A DNA stretch of 14,694 nucleotides, taken from Agrobacterium fabrum (GTDB lineage Bacteria > Pseudomonadota > Alphaproteobacteria > Rhizobiales > Rhizobiaceae). Made by a program: the position numbers and the translations under genes. The DNA is taken from the NCBI GenBank assembly GCA_003241215.1, contig QFOL01000072.1, forward strand, positions 1 through 14,694. Direction: 5' to 3'. The notes beneath the pieces are model-generated. The model worked only from the letters and a program-made list of their open reading frames with translations, did not search any database and was not told the DNA's origin. Of the stretch, positions 12,768 to 14,694 are shown in pieces. Each line of letters opens with the position of its first letter. Position 1 is the first letter of the stretch.

Positions 12768-14291
12768 ATGAGCGAAAAAGCAAAAAAGCCTCAGAAACTG
12801 AAAGCCCGCCTGCCGCGCGGCTTCGTGGATCGCTCGGTTGCCGATATTCATGCCACCAATGAGATGATCGAGAAGATCCGCAGGGTCTACGAGCTTTACG
12901 GCTTCGATCCGGTGGAAACCCCGCTGTTCGAATATACCGATGCGCTCGGCAAGTTCCTGCCCGATAGCGACCGCCCGAACGAAGGCGTGTTTTCGCTGCA
13001 GGACGATGACGACCAATGGATGAGCCTGCGCTACGATCTGACCGCGCCGCTCGCCCGCCATGTCGCGGAAAACTTTAACGAAATCCAGCTGCCATACCGC
13101 ACCTACCGCGCCGGTTACGTGTTCCGCAATGAAAAGCCCGGCCCCGGCCGCTTCCGGCAGTTCATGCAGTTCGACGCCGATACGGTGGGCGCCGCCGGTG
13201 TGCAGGCCGATGCGGAAATGTGCATGATGATGGCCGATACGCTGGAAGCGCTCGGCATCAAGCGCGGCGACTATGTCATCCGCGTCAACAACCGCAAGGT
13301 GCTCGACGGCGTCATGGAAGCCATCGGCCTCGGCGGCGAGGACAATGCCGGTCGCCGCCTCAACGTTCTGCGCGCCATCGACAAGCTCGACAAGTTCGGT
13401 CCCGACGGTGTGAAGCTGCTGCTCGGCCCCGGCCGCAAGGATGAATCCGGCGATTTCACCAAGGGCGCTGGTCTTGGCGAGGAGCAGATCGAAAAGGTGC
13501 TGTTTTTCGTCGGTATCAAGGATTATGCGGCAAGCGCCGATGATCTGGCGAAACTGGTCGCGGGCACCTCGAAAGGCGAGGAAGGTGTTGAGGAGCTGAA
13601 CATTATCGGCGCTCTGGTCACCAGCGCCGGTTACGATGCGACGCGCATCAAGATCGACCCCTCGGTCGTTCGCGGCCTCGAATATTATACCGGCCCGGTC
13701 TATGAAGCCGAACTGACGTTCGACGTCACCAACGAAAAGGGCGAAAAGGTCGTATTCGGCTCCGTCGGCGGTGGCGGCCGTTATGACGGCCTCGTTTCGC
13801 GCTTCATGGGCCAGCCGGTTCCGGCGACGGGTTTCTCCATCGGCGTTTCGCGCCTGATGACGGCGCTGAAGAACCTCGGCAAGCTCGGTCAGGTCAAGCC
13901 GCTCGCACCTGTCCTGATCACGGTCATGGACGGTGATGTGCAAAGCATGGGCCGTTACCAGACATTCACGCAGGCGCTGCGCGCCGAGGGCATCCGCGCG
14001 GAAATGTATCAGGGTAACTGGAAGAAATTCGGCAACCAGCTGAAATATGCCGACCGCCTCGGCTCGCCCATTGCCATCATCCAGGGTGGTGACGAGCGTG
14101 CCGAAGGTGTGGTGCAGATCAAGGATCTGATCGAAGGCAAGCGTCTCTCCGGCGAGATCGAGGACAATGCCAGCTGGCGCGAGGCGCGCGTGGCGCAGGT
14201 CACCGTACTGGAGGCGGATCTGGTGGCGAAGGTCCGCGAGATTCTGGAGCATCAGGCAGAGGACGTTCGCCGCGCTGCCGAAGGGCGTTAA
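12768..14291 (+). CDS. hisS: Histidyl-tRNA synthetase
   Basis: HisS charges tRNA-His with histidine in the cytoplasm. The 507-aa protein has the class II core: motif 1 around [11 protein letters not shown] (residues 45-55), RYDLTAP (88-94), motif 2 [20 protein letters not shown] (119-138), the histidine-specific RGLEYYTGP (302-310), GGGGRYDGL (334-342) and motif 3 GFSIGVSRL (355-363). A C-terminal anticodon-binding domain follows. The long form is typical of Rhizobiaceae. The start [19 protein letters not shown] looks like known rhizobial HisS N-termini; the frame also extends back to a TTG at 12738, which I consider unlikely. It is complete. The downstream gene starts after 4 nt, so they share a transcript. 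Confidence 0.97.
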   Translation: MSEKAKKPQKLKARLPRGFVDRSVADIHATNEMIEKIRRVYELYGFDPVETPLFEYTDALGKFLPDSDRPNEGVFSLQDDDDQWMSLRYDLTAPLARHVAENFNEIQLPYRTYRAGYVFRNEKPGPGRFRQFMQFDADTVGAAGVQADAEMCMMMADTLEALGIKRGDYVIRVNNRKVLDGVMEAIGLGGEDNAGRRLNVLRAIDKLDKFGPDGVKLLLGPGRKDESGDFTKGAGLGEEQIEKVLFFVGIKDYAASADDLAKLVAGTSKGEEGVEELNIIGALVTSAGYDATRIKIDPSVVRGLEYYTGPVYEAELTFDVTNEKGEKVVFGSVGGGGRYDGLVSRFMGQPVPATGFSIGVSRLMTALKNLGKLGQVKPLAPVLITVMDGDVQSMGRYQTFTQALRAEGIRAEMYQGNWKKFGNQLKYADRLGSPIAIIQGGDERAEGVVQIKDLIEGKRLSGEIEDNASWREARVAQVTVLEADLVAKVREILEHQAEDVRRAAEGR

Positions 14292-14295
14292 GGCC

Positions 14296-14664
14296 ATGGC
14301 GATCCTTGCGCTCGACCATGTTCAGCTGGCGATGCCGGCGGGCCGCGAAGATGAGGCGCGCTCTTTCTATGGCGGCCTGCTCGGTTTTGCGGAGCAGGCC
14401 AAGCCCGCCAATCTGGCCGCGCGCGGCGGGTGCTGGTTCAGCCGGGGTTCGATAAAACTGCATCTCGGCGTCGAGCAGGATTTCCGCCCGGCGAAAAAAG
14501 CCCATCCGGCCTTTCTGGTCGATGATATGGCAGCCTTGCGAAAAACACTTGAAACAGCAGGCTGCCATGTGGTTGAGGATGAGCCGCTTGAAGGGTATCA
14601 CCGGTTTTATGTCCATGATCCCTTCGGAAACCGCATCGAAATGATGCAGCCGCTCGAACCGTGA
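14296..14664 (+). CDS. VOC/glyoxalase-fold protein (glyoxalase/bleomycin resistance family)
   Basis: The 122-aa protein has one vicinal-oxygen-chelate domain: LALDHVQLAMPAGREDEARS (His8), FYGGLLGF, IKLHLGVE (His56), HPAFLVDDM (His70) and the closing YVHDPFGNRIEMMQP (Glu115). His8, His56 and Glu115 match the places where metal ligands sit in this fold, so it may be a metalloenzyme; the substrate cannot be inferred. It follows hisS by 4 nt and precedes a probable hisZ start by 16 nt, so it is probably co-expressed with histidine genes, with no obvious pathway link. The frame could extend upstream inside hisS, but the ATG at 14296 begins the domain cleanly. Confidence 0.9.
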   Translation: MAILALDHVQLAMPAGREDEARSFYGGLLGFAEQAKPANLAARGGCWFSRGSIKLHLGVEQDFRPAKKAHPAFLVDDMAALRKTLETAGCHVVEDEPLEGYHRFYVHDPFGNRIEMMQPLEP

Positions 14665-14680
14665 CGAAAAGTACCGTTCC

Positions 14681-14694
14681 ATGCCCCTGATCGA
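14681..14694 (+). CDS. Start of the next gene, possibly hisZ (cut by window edge)
   Basis: An ATG at 14681 begins the frame MPLI and runs off the window. In Rhizobiaceae hisZ (ATP phosphoribosyltransferase regulatory subunit) and hisG lie downstream of hisS, and hisZ often begins with a similar peptide. Only four codons are visible, so this is a context guess. Confidence 0.3.

Noticed and set aside
12744..14297. A 517-codon minus-strand open frame opposite hisS
   Set aside because: It mirrors hisS almost exactly, has no ribosome site or family motif, and is a codon-bias shadow.

Overview
The window looks like chromosomal DNA of a Rhizobiaceae alphaproteobacterium, most likely Agrobacterium or a close relative. 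It is GC-rich with long antisense shadow frames. Its intergenic spaces carry three rhizobial-type inverted-repeat elements. The histidyl-tRNA synthetase, the glcDEF cluster and the small outer-membrane barrel also read like those of Agrobacterium/Rhizobium. The assignment rests on recognition of the proteins, not on a search. No rRNA, tRNA, CRISPR array, phage or insertion sequence was seen.

Left part (1-5000): a LysR-type regulator, cut by the left edge, is divergent from glcD-glcE-glcF, the three subunits of membrane-associated glycolate oxidase. The shared intergenic region has a T-N11-A palindrome just upstream of a plausible glcD promoter. A 157-bp inverted-repeat element sits between glcD and glcE inside the operon.

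Middle (5000-10270): after glcF come a second inverted-repeat element and a possible 26-codon ORF. Next are a small outer-membrane beta-barrel gene and an L,D-transpeptidase gene, both on the minus strand and separated by a good intrinsic terminator. On the plus strand, tag (3-methyladenine DNA glycosylase I) overlaps by ATGA a gene for a secreted beta-rich protein. A YeiH-family membrane protein (putative sulfate/sulfite exporter) is divergent from a YeiE-like LysR regulator. The 81-bp gap between them is AT-rich and palindromic.

Right part (10270-14694): a third repeat element separates the convergent LysR and DUF305 genes. Five co-directional minus-strand genes then run from right to left: a ribbon-helix-helix antitoxin, a RelE/ParE toxin, a 254-aa protein with a Rossmann/methyltransferase-like core that starts 6 nt after the toxin, a Cys/His/Met-rich secreted protein, and the DUF305 metal-binding protein. 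The antitoxin is preceded by a perfect 18-bp palindrome, a likely autoregulatory operator. On the plus strand hisS is followed after 4 nt by a VOC/glyoxalase-fold gene, then by an ATG at the window edge that may begin hisZ.

Most of the window is ordinary core metabolism and envelope biology. The parts most worth a second look are the toxin-antitoxin operon with a linked methyltransferase-like third gene, the secreted metal-protein pair, the repeat inside the glc operon, and the DNA-repair/secreted-protein overlap. I found no clear evidence of a wholly new system.
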